DNA of 64,000 bases. Origin: Verrucomicrobiaceae bacterium (GTDB lineage Bacteria; Verrucomicrobiota; Verrucomicrobiia; Verrucomicrobiales; Verrucomicrobiaceae). Shown piece by piece: positions 1 through 9,827 of this stretch (its first letter is position 1; every line of letters begins with the position of its first letter). The notes below the pieces were generated by a model, which made no database searches, was not told the DNA's origin, and saw only the letters and a program-made list of their open reading frames with translations. The position numbers were made by a program, and so were the translations under genes. The stretch lies in contig JADJPM010000001.1 in NCBI GenBank assembly GCA_016713245.1, forward strand, positions 806,001 to 870,000, written 5' to 3'.

Positions 1-1713
1 ATCGGCGGTGTCGCCATTGCGAAGGCTGCGCAGGCCAAATTCCAGCGAGGCGCGGGCGCATTCGTTGCGGGCGAGTCGGTTCTTCGGATCGGCGGCGAGA
101 CCGCTTTCGAGATTCGTCGTGGCATCGCGGAGCAGGGCGAGAGATTCGCTGTGGCGGCCTTCGCGAGCACGGATATCCGAGAGCAGCAGGCTGTAGCGTC
201 CGAACCACTGCTGATGCAGCGGCCCCTGGGTGCTTTCTTTGCCGTTCTTGATGAGTTCGGCGGCCTGCTCGCGGGCTTTCGTGAGGTAGGTGATGGCCTT
301 GGCGGTGTCACGCAGACGGATGTGGACCTGGCCAATGTTGCCATAGGCTCGCAGGCGTTCGACACCGAGGGCGGGATCGGCTTCCAAAGCGGGCAGGCCT
401 TGCATGCAGAAGTTCAGCGCGTCCTGGAGGCGTTCGCGGGAGAAATCGGCCTCCACCGCATTGCCAGTGGGCGTTTGCAGGAGCTGCGTGAGGAATTGAT
501 CGACGGCGTTTTGCGAGTGCTGGAGGTTCGAATCCGCCGTGGCCTTGGCCTGGCGGGCGATGTCACGCTCGCTGGTGAGCGTGGCAATGCGACCTTCGCG
601 GGCATCGATCTCCACTTTGTGGACGTCGTTGATGTTTTGAATGGTTAACTCGGCCTTTTGGGCACGGCGGAGCGTGACAAAGCCGTAGATCGTGGCGAGC
701 AAAAGCACGGAAAGCAGCACGACGGCAGTCGATTGCAGCACGAGCACCTTTTTGGCCTGCTTCACCCGTTCCTGAATGGTCTGCTCGCGGGATTCCTCGA
801 GGAGGTAATCGCTTTCCAGGACCTCAAACTCCCGCACCATCTCCCGCACATCACTCCAGCGAGCGGAAGCATTCAGGTCGAGAGCCCGCTCGATGATATT
901 CCGGCGGCGTTCTTCCCATTTCGATTGGGCGGGGCGGGGCCAGACGATTTTCGGCTGGGATCGCACGGCGGAGAGCAAGGCGGCACCATTGACCGAATAC
1001 GCATGCCCCGTGGCCGCCTGCTGCTGCGCAATGCTCAGCTGCTCCTGCCACGCGGCTGCTGCTCTCGGCAGCGTACCGGTGAGCAAACGATAGGCGATGA
1101 CGCCAAAGGCATAGACATCCCACGAGGAGCCGTAACCGGCGAAGACGCCGTCCGGGTTCTCGATCTGATCCGGGCAGAGGTGGATGAAATGATCTGTGAG
1201 CTCCAGATGATGGATGCCTCCCACCCAGCCCTGAGCGACATCCGCGAGGCGGATGGAGGACTCCGCGTCATCTTCCAGCAGCACATTGCAGGGGCGCAGA
1301 TTGCCATGCGGCAGGCCGTGTTTGTGAAGCCAGGCGAGCGCATCGGCGATCTCATAAATGTGCCGCCAGGCCTGATCGGGCGGCAGGCCTGAGCAGAGAG
1401 ACTCCAGGGTGGGCGTCTGCCATTGGCGGCGGCCAGCGCTGTCCTTCGTCATCACGCCCACCAGCGGCATGACGCAGTAGTACGGGCTCTTTTCGAAACT
1501 AAAGCTCTCCACCGGCAGCACGCCGCGGTGGTGTGGCATCTGCTGCACGGCACGGAAGGCCGTCGAGAGAGCCTTCCGGTTGATGGCCATCGAACTGAAG
1601 ACCTTCACGGCACAGGCCTTGCCATTCGCGGCGGAGGCCCGGTAAACGGCCCCGCAGCGTCCGCTCCCCACGAGATCCTGGAGTTCATGTCCGGCGATTT
1701 CAGGCAGGCTCAT
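1..1713 (-). CDS. Serine/threonine kinase-like membrane protein with TPR-like C-terminus (partial)
   Basis: The reading frame is open from an ATG at 1713 to the left edge (571 codons, stop outside). Residues 10-290 look like a Hanks-type kinase: a glycine-rich loop GSGRCGAVY and a VAIK-like CAVKVF are present. The catalytic loop reads HGNLRPCN (His136, Asn138) where active kinases have HRDLKPxN, and the DFG motif reads DVA. A hydrophobic segment at about 323-347 is a probable transmembrane helix, followed by a coiled-coil-like stretch and helical repeats resembling TPRs. Such proteins usually sense signals at the membrane. With the catalytic Asp replaced, this one may bind ATP or partners without phosphorylating. 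It is divergent from the gene at 1887. Kinase fold is confident; activity is doubtful. Confidence 0.8.
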   Translation of the reverse strand, partial: MSLPEIAGHELQDLVGSGRCGAVYRASAANGKACAVKVFSSMAINRKALSTAFRAVQQMPHHRGVLPVESFSFEKSPYYCVMPLVGVMTKDSAGRRQWQTPTLESLCSGLPPDQAWRHIYEIADALAWLHKHGLPHGNLRPCNVLLEDDAESSIRLADVAQGWVGGIHHLELTDHFIHLCPDQIENPDGVFAGYGSSWDVYAFGVIAYRLLTGTLPRAAAAWQEQLSIAQQQAATGHAYSVNGAALLSAVRSQPKIVWPRPAQSKWEERRRNIIERALDLNASARWSDVREMVREFEVLESDYLLEESREQTIQERVKQAKKVLVLQSTAVVLLSVLLLATIYGFVTLRRAQKAELTIQNINDVHKVEIDAREGRIATLTSERDIARQAKATADSNLQHSQNAVDQFLTQLLQTPTGNAVEADFSRERLQDALNFCMQGLPALEADPALGVERLRAYGNIGQVHIRLRDTAKAITYLTKAREQAAELIKNGKESTQGPLHQQWFGRYSLLLSDIRAREGRHSESLALLRDATTNLESGLAADPKNRLARNECARASLEFGLRSLRNGDTAD

Positions 1714-1886
1714 GTAAAGGCGGCGGGAAGGTGGTGGCTTGGGTTGGGAGCGGTTGCCGACGAGATCGACAGGCAAAACGCAGGGCCGGAAAGATGGCGG
1801 CGAAACGGAAATTTCTCAAACTTCAATTGTTCGGAGAGCAAAAATGATGCGCTTACCGCCATCTTCGGCTCATTCCAGCCCTTCGC

Positions 1887-2333
1887 ATGTCCCGCCGCCC
1901 CTCCTCCCGTCCAGCGCCCGCCCCCTTTGCGGCGGAGATCGAGGCTATCTACGCCGAAATCGAGCGTCGCCCCCTGCCGCGGGATTGCCAGCTTCGCAGC
2001 GGATGCTGCCATTTTCGCCTGACCGGCAAAACGCCGCTCCTGACCCTCGGTGAGGCTTTGTACCTCGCCAAAGGTATCCGTGCCAGCGGTCGCACCCAAT
2101 TGAAGCCTCACCCCGATGGGGCCTGCCCGCTGCTCGGCCGCGATGGCCGCTGCACCGTGTATGCGCATCGCCCCTTCGGCTGCCGCACCCACTTCTGCGA
2201 GGCCGCCGGAGGCATGTACCCTCGAAAACACCTCGCCGATCTCATTCACCGCCTCGAAGCCCTCGACGAAAAACTCGGCGGCGATGGCTCCCGCCCTCTC
2301 GAAGCCGCTGCCGCAGATGCCTTGAAGGCGTAA
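1887..2333 (+). CDS. YkgJ-family cysteine-cluster protein
   Basis: A 148-residue protein with the Cys arrangement of the YkgJ/UPF0153 family, proposed to bind zinc or an iron-sulfur cluster: a GCC pair near residue 40, then CPLL, GRCTVY and RPFGCRTHFC. The family's biochemical role is not settled. The first residues are basic and Pro-rich, and an alternative start slightly downstream is possible. The purine nucleoside phosphorylase gene starts 11 bases after its stop, so the two are probably co-transcribed. The 173 bases before it separate it from the divergent kinase-like gene and show no obvious signal. Confidence 0.75.
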   Translation: MSRRPSSRPAPAPFAAEIEAIYAEIERRPLPRDCQLRSGCCHFRLTGKTPLLTLGEALYLAKGIRASGRTQLKPHPDGACPLLGRDGRCTVYAHRPFGCRTHFCEAAGGMYPRKHLADLIHRLEALDEKLGGDGSRPLEAAAADALKA

Positions 2334-2344
2334 CCCACCTCTCA

Positions 2345-3112
2345 ATGAATCACCGCATGCTCGCCATCTTCCAAAACGCCCGCCCAGAAACCGCCATCGT
2401 GCTCGGCTCGGGTCTCGGCAGTGTCGCCGAGGCCTTCGGTATCGAGGCGGAGATTTCATATGCCGAGGTGCCGGGGCTGAGTGCCTCCACCGTGCCAGGG
2501 CATGCGGGACGTTTTGTACTCGGGAATCATGATGGAAAGCCCATTCTGCTCGCTCAAGGCCGCCGTCATCTTTACGAAGGTCTCACCGCCCATGAAGTCA
2601 CCGCCAGCATCCGCTTCATGCACGAGCTCGGGGTGAAGCGTGTCGTCCTCACCAATGCCGCCGGGGCGATTCATGAATCCTTCCACGTCGGTGGCCTCAT
2701 GCTCATCACCGATCATTTGAACCTCCAGGGCACCACCCCGCTGCTCGGTGGACCGCATTTCCACGACATGAGCGAGGTGTACGGCCTCTCGCTTCGGGAA
2801 AAACTCCTCGCTGCGGCTTCCTCGCTCGGTTTGACGCTTCATCAAGGCGTCTATGCCGCGCTGCTCGGGCCGCAGTATGAGACCCCGGCGGAGATCCGCA
2901 TGCTACGCACCCTCGGGGCCGATGCCGTCGGCATGTCCACCGTGCCGGAGGCCATTCAGGCAAGGGCGCTTGGCATGGAGGTGGCGGGCCTTTCCATGCT
3001 CACCAACTGGGCCGCTGGCCTGAAATCGCAGACCCTGCACCACGCTGAGGTCGTCGAGGTCGGACAAGCCGCCAGCCACGATCTGGCCCGCCTGCTCAAG
3101 GCGGCGCTGTGA
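2345..3112 (+). CDS. Purine nucleoside phosphorylase
   Basis: A 255-residue cytoplasmic enzyme of the PNP/MTAP family, which splits purine nucleosides with phosphate to give base and ribose-1-phosphate. Visible family signatures are GSGLG near the N-terminus (phosphate loop), TNAAGAI, ITDHLNLQGTTPL, GPQYETPAEIRML and a C-terminal LTNWAAGL holding the base-binding Asn. It is slightly shorter than the usual 270-290 residues because the N-terminus is short. It follows the Cys-cluster gene by 11 bases and converges with pdhA. It belongs to purine salvage, as do the nucleoside hydrolases at 41-43 kb. The exact substrate (inosine/guanosine or methylthioadenosine) cannot be read from the sequence. 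Confidence 0.9.
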   Translation: MNHRMLAIFQNARPETAIVLGSGLGSVAEAFGIEAEISYAEVPGLSASTVPGHAGRFVLGNHDGKPILLAQGRRHLYEGLTAHEVTASIRFMHELGVKRVVLTNAAGAIHESFHVGGLMLITDHLNLQGTTPLLGGPHFHDMSEVYGLSLREKLLAAASSLGLTLHQGVYAALLGPQYETPAEIRMLRTLGADAVGMSTVPEAIQARALGMEVAGLSMLTNWAAGLKSQTLHHAEVVEVGQAASHDLARLLKAAL

Positions 3113-3173
3113 GGAAATGGAGTGGCGGAGTGTTGGAATGCTGGGAAGCCGTCACTCCTCCTGGGCACCTCGC

Positions 3174-4226
3174 TCAGTCGTTGAAAAAATGCCGCCCGAT
3201 GCCCCCGGCAGCCGTTTGATGGTCCACCTCCCAATAGACATCCTCGGTGATCGCGTCCTTGGTGGGAAACGGGCTGTTGTGGGCAAAGTGTGCCGCGTCC
3301 AGGGCCTCGGCCATCGCCTGCGTGCGGATGGATTCCAGTTCCCCGGCGGTGGCGATGCCTTCCGCGATCAAGACTTCCCCCCACCGCTGGATGGGATCAT
3401 GATTCGATTGCTGGTCCACCACCTCGGCCTTGGCACGGTATTTGAATTTGTTGGCATCGGCGATGGTATGCCCCTCAATGCGGTAGGTGAAAACTTCCAG
3501 CAGGTACGGACGGCATTCATCGCGTGCCCGGCGATGCGCGAGGAGCAGCTTGGAGTGAAAATCGGGGATCGCATTGGCTTCGACGGTATCCCAAGCCATG
3601 CCATAGCCCTCGGCCCGCTTCGCCAAGCAGTCTCCCATCGCCGAGGAACGGGCCACGGAGGTGCCCATGGCGTAGCGGTTGTTTTCGATGATGAAAACAA
3701 CCGGCAGGTAGAAAAGAGCGGCGAGGTTAAGCGCCTCGTGAAATGCGCCTTGGTTCACCGCCCCGTCGCCGAGGCAGCAAAACACCACGCCAGCCTCGCC
3801 GCGATGCTTCAGCCCGAAGGCCAGGCCGCATGCCAGCGGTGCCTGCGTGCCCACGAAGCCATAACCACCCCAGAAGCGAGTCACGGGCGATTGAAACGAG
3901 TGCATGCCGCCCTTGCCCTTGCAGGCCCCGGTCGCCTTTCCAAACAGCTCCGCCATGCAGCTCCGCATCGACATCCCGGACGCCAGCGCATACCCCAGGC
4001 AGCGGTAGGAGCTAATGCAGTGATCCGGCTCCCCCATCACCGAGCGGATCACCACAGGCAGAGGCTCCTGCCCGATCTGCACATTCAGCCAGCCTCCCAT
4101 GCACCCTGCTTGATAGTGCTTAATCGCCTCCATCTCAAAACGCCGGATGCGCATCATCTCGCTCCACAGCCGCAGCTTTCCGGCCTCGGTCAGGCTCTGC
4201 GCGGGATCGTCCATGACGGCATTCAT
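3174..4226 (-). CDS. pdhA: Pyruvate dehydrogenase E1 component, alpha subunit
   Basis: A thiamine-diphosphate-dependent 2-oxoacid dehydrogenase alpha subunit of 350 residues from the ATG at 4226; the open frame extends further upstream but that stretch is Pro/Arg-rich and not family-like. The TPP motif is clear: GDGAVNQGAFHEALNLAA followed by ENNRYAMGTS. Several usually invariant spots differ: YRxHG reads YRCLG, GKGGSMH reads GKGGMH, and the phosphorylation-loop HGHSMSDP equivalent reads EGHTIADA. No E1 beta, E2 or E3 gene is adjacent, so the partner subunits must be elsewhere. It is convergent with the PNP gene. A related acetoin or branched-chain E1 alpha is an alternative specificity. Confidence 0.82.
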   Translation of the reverse strand: MNAVMDDPAQSLTEAGKLRLWSEMMRIRRFEMEAIKHYQAGCMGGWLNVQIGQEPLPVVIRSVMGEPDHCISSYRCLGYALASGMSMRSCMAELFGKATGACKGKGGMHSFQSPVTRFWGGYGFVGTQAPLACGLAFGLKHRGEAGVVFCCLGDGAVNQGAFHEALNLAALFYLPVVFIIENNRYAMGTSVARSSAMGDCLAKRAEGYGMAWDTVEANAIPDFHSKLLLAHRRARDECRPYLLEVFTYRIEGHTIADANKFKYRAKAEVVDQQSNHDPIQRWGEVLIAEGIATAGELESIRTQAMAEALDAAHFAHNSPFPTKDAITEDVYWEVDHQTAAGGIGRHFFND

Positions 4227-4279
4227 CAGCGCCGAGCATCCCCGGACTCGGAGAGGTGTCAAATCATGCGGCGGGGGGT

Positions 4280-4307
4280 ATGGAGTGCTGGGAAAACACC
4301 ACTCCAT
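4280..4307. repeat. Short inverted repeat upstream of pdhA
   Basis: The arms ATGGAGTG (4280-4287) and CACTCCAT (4300-4307) are exact complements around a 12-base loop. They lie just upstream of the pdhA start in the pdhA-dnaK divergent region. A related ATGGAGTGGCGGAGTG string lies at the other end of pdhA (from 3117). It may be a transcript hairpin or a repeat relic; function unknown. Confidence 0.4.
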
Positions 4308-4335
4308 CACTCCACCTCTCCCCCTGCCCCTCACT

Positions 4336-4480
4336 CAAAGTGCCAAGTGCCAGCCAATTGTGCCATTCAATGGCACTTTGGACCGCTTTTTGAGCCTTTG
4401 GCACTTCGGTGCTCACGGTCCTCAAAACGCTGGAAGCTCGTGAAATCAAGGCCTCCAGCGCCGCTGAGGGCACTTGGCAC
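4336..4480. promoter_or_regulatory. Cluster of AAGTGCC/GGCACTT half-sites upstream of dnaK
   Basis: Five copies of the heptamer AAGTGCC lie in 145 bases ending 62 bases before the dnaK ATG: two tandem direct copies (4338-4344, 4345-4351) and three inverted copies (4372-4378, 4400-4406, 4469-4475). Between them is an exact 17-base palindrome, GTGCCATTCAATGGCAC (4360-4376). No CIRCE element is present. The arrangement resembles an operator array for a dimeric repressor or activator controlling dnaK and possibly the divergent pdhA. The regulator is unknown. Confidence 0.4.
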
Positions 4481-4542
4481 GCTTTCAGCCAAGGAGAGAG
4501 CACCAAAACCTCGCGTCCCACTTTTTCCCCAAACCACATATC

Positions 4543-6501
4543 ATGAGCAAAATCCTCGGCATTGACCTCGGCACCACGAATTCCTGCATGGCCGTCCTCG
4601 AAGGCGGCAAGGCCACGGTGCTCGAAAACAGCGAAGGCGCCCGCACCACGCCCTCCATCGTCGCTTTCACGAAGAGCGGCGAGCGTGTCGTCGGCCAGGC
4701 CGCGAAGCGCCAAGGCGTGACGAATCCCCGCAACACCGTCTTCTCCGTGAAGCGCCTCATGGGCCGCAAATTCACTGAACTGACCGAGGCCGACAAGCGC
4801 ATGCCTTACAAGATCGTCCCCGCCAGCAATGGCGATGCCCACGTGCAGGTCGAAGTCGGCGGCGAGACCAAAACCTACTCCCCGCAGGAAGTCAGCGCCA
4901 TGATCCTCGCGAAGCTGAAAGCCGACGCCGAAGCCAAACTCGGCGAAACGATCACCGAGGCCGTCATCACCGTCCCCGCTTACTTCAACGACAGCCAGCG
5001 CAACGCCACGAAGGCTGCTGGTGAGATCGCCGGCCTCAATGTGCGCCGCATCATCAATGAACCGACCGCCGCGGCGCTCGCTTATGGCCTCGACAGCAAG
5101 TCCGACGAAAAAGTCGCCGTGTATGACCTCGGCGGCGGCACCTTCGACATCAGCGTGCTCGAAATCGGCGACGGCGTCTTCGAAGTGCTCGCCACCGATG
5201 GCGACACCCACCTCGGCGGCGACGACTGGGACAACACGCTCATCACTTGGATCGTCAACGAATTCAAAACTGACAGCGGCATCGACCTCAGCAGCCAGCC
5301 CGACGCCATCCAGCGCATCAAAGAAGAAGCGGAAAAGGCCAAGATCGCTCTCAGCTCCAGCCAGAGCTACGATTTGAACCTCCCCTTCATCACCGCCGAT
5401 GCCTCCGGGCCAAAGCACATCATGAAGACGCTCACACGTGCGAAGATGGAGCAGCTCACCGACACGCTTTTCGAACGCACCATCAAGCCGGTGAAGGACT
5501 GCCTTGCTGCGGCGAAGCTTGATGCCTCCAAGATCGACGAACTCGTGCTCGTCGGCGGCATGACCCGCATGCCGAAGGTCGTCGAAACCGCTCGCAAGCT
5601 CGCTGGCAAAGACCCGCATCAGGGCGTGAACCCCGATGAAGTCGTCGCCATCGGCGCGGCCATCCAAGGCGGTGTGCTCAAAGGCGACGTCAAAGACGTG
5701 CTCCTGCTCGACGTGACGCCGCTCACGCTTTCCATCGAAACCGCCGGCGGTGTCGCCACACCGATGATCGCCCGCAACACGACCATCCCGAAGAAGCACA
5801 GCCAGATTTTCTCCACCTACGCCGATCAGCAGCCCGGCGTCGAGATCGTCGTCCTCCAGGGCGAGCGTCCGATGTCCCGCGACAACAAAACGCTCGGCAC
5901 CTTCAAGCTCGATGGCATCCCACCGATGCCCCGTGGCCAGCCGCAGATCGAAGTCACCTTTGACATCGACGCCAACGGCATCCTCCACGTTTCCGCGAAG
6001 GAAAAAACCACCGGCAAGGAGCAAAAAATCTCCATCCAGGGCAGCTCCGGCCTCAGCAACGACGAGATCGAAAAAGCCAAGCGCGACGCTGAAGAGCACG
6101 CCGAAGACGACCGCAAACGCAAAGAAGGCGTCGAGGTCAAGAACAAGGCCGACAGCCTCAGCTACGAGATCGAGAAGACCATGAAGGAGTGGGAAGGCAA
6201 AGTCCCCGCCGAGCAGCTCACGCCCATCAAGGACAAGCTCACCACCCTGAAGTCCGCCATCGACGCCAACGACACCGACGCGATGAAGTCGCAGACCGAA
6301 GAGATCGAAAAACTCTTCGCCGCTGCTTACCAAGCCGCTGCCGCCGCAGGAGCCACCGCCGGTGCCCCCGGAGCCGGTGGCATGCCCGACATGAGCGGCA
6401 TGGGCGGCGCAGGCCCCGATGTCGCCGCCGCCGAACCGAAGTCTCAGGACAAAGGCAAGGTCGTCGATGCCGATTTCGAAGTCGTGGATAAGGACAAGTA
6501 A
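4543..6501 (+). CDS. dnaK: Chaperone DnaK (Hsp70)
   Basis: A 652-residue Hsp70. The start is the ATG at 4543, giving the canonical MSKILGIDLGTTNS; the frame is open upstream but that part is not family-like. The ATPase domain (about 1-385) carries the phosphate loops IDLGTTNS, DLGGGTFD and LVGGMTRMP. The substrate-binding domain follows, then a lid and an Ala/Gly-rich linker ending in a DADFEVVDKDK tail that resembles the EEVD-like bacterial end. It binds unfolded polypeptides with DnaJ and GrpE, neither of which is adjacent. groES and groEL lie downstream after two small orphans. A set of inverted heptamers lies upstream. Confidence 0.98.
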   Translation: MSKILGIDLGTTNSCMAVLEGGKATVLENSEGARTTPSIVAFTKSGERVVGQAAKRQGVTNPRNTVFSVKRLMGRKFTELTEADKRMPYKIVPASNGDAHVQVEVGGETKTYSPQEVSAMILAKLKADAEAKLGETITEAVITVPAYFNDSQRNATKAAGEIAGLNVRRIINEPTAAALAYGLDSKSDEKVAVYDLGGGTFDISVLEIGDGVFEVLATDGDTHLGGDDWDNTLITWIVNEFKTDSGIDLSSQPDAIQRIKEEAEKAKIALSSSQSYDLNLPFITADASGPKHIMKTLTRAKMEQLTDTLFERTIKPVKDCLAAAKLDASKIDELVLVGGMTRMPKVVETARKLAGKDPHQGVNPDEVVAIGAAIQGGVLKGDVKDVLLLDVTPLTLSIETAGGVATPMIARNTTIPKKHSQIFSTYADQQPGVEIVVLQGERPMSRDNKTLGTFKLDGIPPMPRGQPQIEVTFDIDANGILHVSAKEKTTGKEQKISIQGSSGLSNDEIEKAKRDAEEHAEDDRKRKEGVEVKNKADSLSYEIEKTMKEWEGKVPAEQLTPIKDKLTTLKSAIDANDTDAMKSQTEEIEKLFAAAYQAAAAAGATAGAPGAGGMPDMSGMGGAGPDVAAAEPKSQDKGKVVDADFEVVDKDK

Positions 6502-6512
6502 AACGGCCAGAT

Positions 6513-7067
6513 ATGATCTCCGAAATTAAAAAACTAGCACACGTGATACTGTCGAAGCAGAAGTTTCGATTATTTGGTCGTAACGTGTTCCTATGGTTTC
6601 CTGGTGATGGAGAAGGGCCGTGCACTTATGAAGAAGTTGTTAACAAAACGGACGTGACCGTTTTTCGTAAATTGGAAGCCAAGGCAGAGGGGGGAGAAAA
6701 TTGTCGATTTTCCTTTCTTGTGTCGAAAGAAGCAAAGAGATGGAGTTGGCCCGGCTTGGTGTGGGAGGCAGTTGCAAAGCAGCTTCAAAAGCCTGGTATT
6801 AGCTTTGAAAGAGGCCGCATGCATATCGACATCCACCTAGACAAGCTCGAGCGACTTCCGATGGCCTTTGATGAGGCCAAAAAAATGATCAATGAGGTAA
6901 ATTCACGTTCTCGCGAAGTAGGATCATTGGTTGTTTCAGCGGTTTTGGAAAATAAAGATCTTCAAAAACAGTCACCAATTGTATCCACTTTTGTCGCCAA
7001 CGATGGCTTCGAATCCAGACTAGTTCAAGAAAGTGTGCAATCTGCTATGGAGGCCATTCAGCTATGA
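6513..7067 (+). CDS. Hypothetical protein, A+T-rich
   Basis: A 184-residue soluble protein with no family I recognise. It has a charged N-terminus, no signal peptide and no transmembrane segment; the C-terminal third is helical with several VVSAVLEN/LVQESVQ-type amphipathic stretches. It starts 12 bases after the dnaK stop on the same strand. Its base composition and codon use are clearly more A+T-rich than dnaK or groEL, which suggests recent acquisition or relaxed selection. Its position between dnaK and groESL does not by itself link it to protein folding. Confidence 0.6.
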   Translation: MISEIKKLAHVILSKQKFRLFGRNVFLWFPGDGEGPCTYEEVVNKTDVTVFRKLEAKAEGGENCRFSFLVSKEAKRWSWPGLVWEAVAKQLQKPGISFERGRMHIDIHLDKLERLPMAFDEAKKMINEVNSRSREVGSLVVSAVLENKDLQKQSPIVSTFVANDGFESRLVQESVQSAMEAIQL

Positions 7068-7236
7068 GAGTTCAGCCTCAGTCGTCGCCATCTGGGCAAC
7101 TGCATCTTCGCCCCACGGCTTCCGCAGCACGCTTAGCGTCGTGGAGTGCGGTGGCAGAGATGCCGGAGCCATCCGGCATCGGCGACACCGCTGTCGAGCG
7201 TCCCACAGCCTCCGCCAGCTCTTCGCGGCCCGTTCT

Positions 7237-7267
7237 GGAACATGTTCCTGATACCGGGAACATGTTC
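7237..7267. promoter_or_regulatory. Tandem GAACATGTTC palindromes
   Basis: Two identical 10-base palindromes GAACATGTTC lie at 7238-7247 and 7258-7267, centred exactly 20 bases apart (two helical turns); the first extends to GGAACATGTTCC. The second contains the ATG at 7262. The half-site resembles the TGTTC/GAACA halves reported for verrucomicrobial LexA, but in the reverse arrangement, so a LexA site is not claimed. It could be an operator or a repeat relic. Confidence 0.35.
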
Positions 7268-7435
7268 TCGACGACATGCTCTCCCATCCTCGCCAGCGTC
7301 CGCCGCGTGAAGCACGAGCTGTCCAGCCGCTATGGACACGATGTCAGCCGCCTCTTTGCCCATCTCCGCGAACTACAGGCCACGTCCGGCCGCCACTACG
7401 TCGATCATCGCAGCCACAAGCACGCCGTCGCCTGA
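7262..7435 (+). CDS. Small hypothetical protein, antitoxin-like
   Basis: From the ATG at 7262 this gives 57 residues. The core (about residues 8-47) has the pattern PILASVRRVKHELSSRYG followed by VSRLFAHLRELQATSGR. This resembles a family of very short proteins, common in Verrucomicrobiota and cyanobacteria, often found next to toxins. The same frame is open upstream to an ATG at 7064 that overlaps the stop of the preceding gene (ATGA), which would give 123 residues, but the extra N-terminal part is low-complexity. The 7262 start lies inside the second of two GAACATGTTC palindromes, which could allow autoregulation. No toxin partner is evident. Confidence 0.4.
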   Translation: MFSTTCSPILASVRRVKHELSSRYGHDVSRLFAHLRELQATSGRHYVDHRSHKHAVA

Positions 7436-7576
7436 CCTTCACCACTCCAACTCTCCCTCACTCCCTTTCCCCCAACAATTCCGACCGACCACCGCCCCCG
7501 TTCACAACCTCGTGGCAGGGCCGGGAGTCGGTCAGACAAACAAACACAACCAACCCAAACACACCCAGCACATACT

Positions 7577-7873
7577 ATGGCTAACACCATCACCCCGCTC
7601 GGCCGCCGCGTCCTCGTGAAGCGCTCCCTCAGCGAAGAAAAAACCGCCGGAGGCATCTTCCTGCCTGACACCGCCAAAGAAAAACCCCAGGAGGCTGAAG
7701 TCATCGCCCTCGGCACTGGCAAAGACGACGAAGGCAAGGACGTGACCACCCTCTTCACCGTGAAGAAGGGCGATAAAGTCCTCATCTCCAAGTACGGCGG
7801 CACCGAAGTCAAAGTGGCCGGCGACGACCTCCTCATCATCAACGAAACCGACATCCTCGGCATCCTTGGCTAA
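7577..7873 (+). CDS. groES: Co-chaperonin GroES
   Basis: A 98-residue Hsp10 that caps the GroEL ring. It shows the typical N-terminus (ITPLGRRVLVKR), the mobile loop region SEEKTAGGIFLPDTAKEKPQ and the C-terminal KYGGTEVKVAGDDLLIINETDILGIL. groEL begins 43 bases downstream, giving the standard groESL operon. The 141 bases upstream contain no CIRCE inverted repeat and no strong Shine-Dalgarno sequence close to the ATG. Confidence 0.98.
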   Translation: MANTITPLGRRVLVKRSLSEEKTAGGIFLPDTAKEKPQEAEVIALGTGKDDEGKDVTTLFTVKKGDKVLISKYGGTEVKVAGDDLLIINETDILGILG

Positions 7874-7916
7874 TCCCTCACTCACTGAATCTTAACTCAT
7901 CACTCATTACTGATTT

Positions 7917-9539
<1,623 letters not shown>

Positions 9540-9546
9540 TGTCGTA

Positions 9547-9568
9547 GAACGAGTTTTCCAACTCGTTC
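9547..9568. repeat. Short palindromic hairpin after groEL
   Basis: The arms GAACGAGTT (9547-9555) and AACTCGTTC (9560-9568) pair perfectly around TTCC. No U-tract follows, so it is not a classical terminator. It resembles the other 9-bp palindromes with 3-4-base loops in this window (54583, 54654) in design, not sequence. It may stabilise the groEL mRNA 3' end or be a REP-like element. Confidence 0.45.
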
Positions 9569-9631
9569 ATCCCCCTTTGACCGCGCGGCGACCCAACCCG
9601 CCTCGCGAATCAAAACCCAAAACCCCCACCA

Positions 9632-9663
9632 GCGGCCCGGAAGCAATTCCGGGCCGCTTTTTT
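9632..9663 (+). terminator. Rho-independent terminator of groESL
   Basis: A perfect 11-bp G+C-rich stem (9632-9642 with 9647-9657) closes a GCAA tetraloop and is followed by six T residues. It lies 93 bases after the groEL stop and should end the groESL transcript. Confidence 0.93.
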
Positions 9664-9729
9664 GGCACCGGGATTCATCAGCGCCACATCAGGCTTCTTC
9701 GGCCCAGGCCGTTTGGTAGAAAGATTTGG

Positions 9730-9765
9730 GGTAGAAAAATTCAGGTCCCATTTTTCTACCTTTTC
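9730..9765. terminator. Possible second terminator
   Basis: The arms GGTAGAAAAA (9730-9739) and TTTTTCTACC (9751-9760) are exact complements around an 11-base loop, followed by TTTTC. The stem is A+T-rich. It could act as a weak terminator on either strand or simply be a repeat. Confidence 0.35.
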
Positions 9766-9827
9766 TCCGTCCCATGACTCCGTTTCAGGCACCATTTTAA
9801 AGATGTCTCCAAAGCCAGCCCGTTTTT

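Noticed and set aside
4264..6333. Long open frame antisense to dnaK (about 690 codons)
   Set aside because: It lies opposite a near-perfect DnaK and its product is a Val/Gly/Asp-rich mirror of the DnaK codons.
7237..7267. LexA box
   Set aside because: Half-sites are present but arranged as GAACA-TGTTC rather than TGTTC-N4-GAACA, so only a palindrome is reported.
7436..7576. CIRCE element before groES
   Set aside because: No TTAGCACTC-N9-GAGTGCTAA match or close variant was found here or before dnaK.
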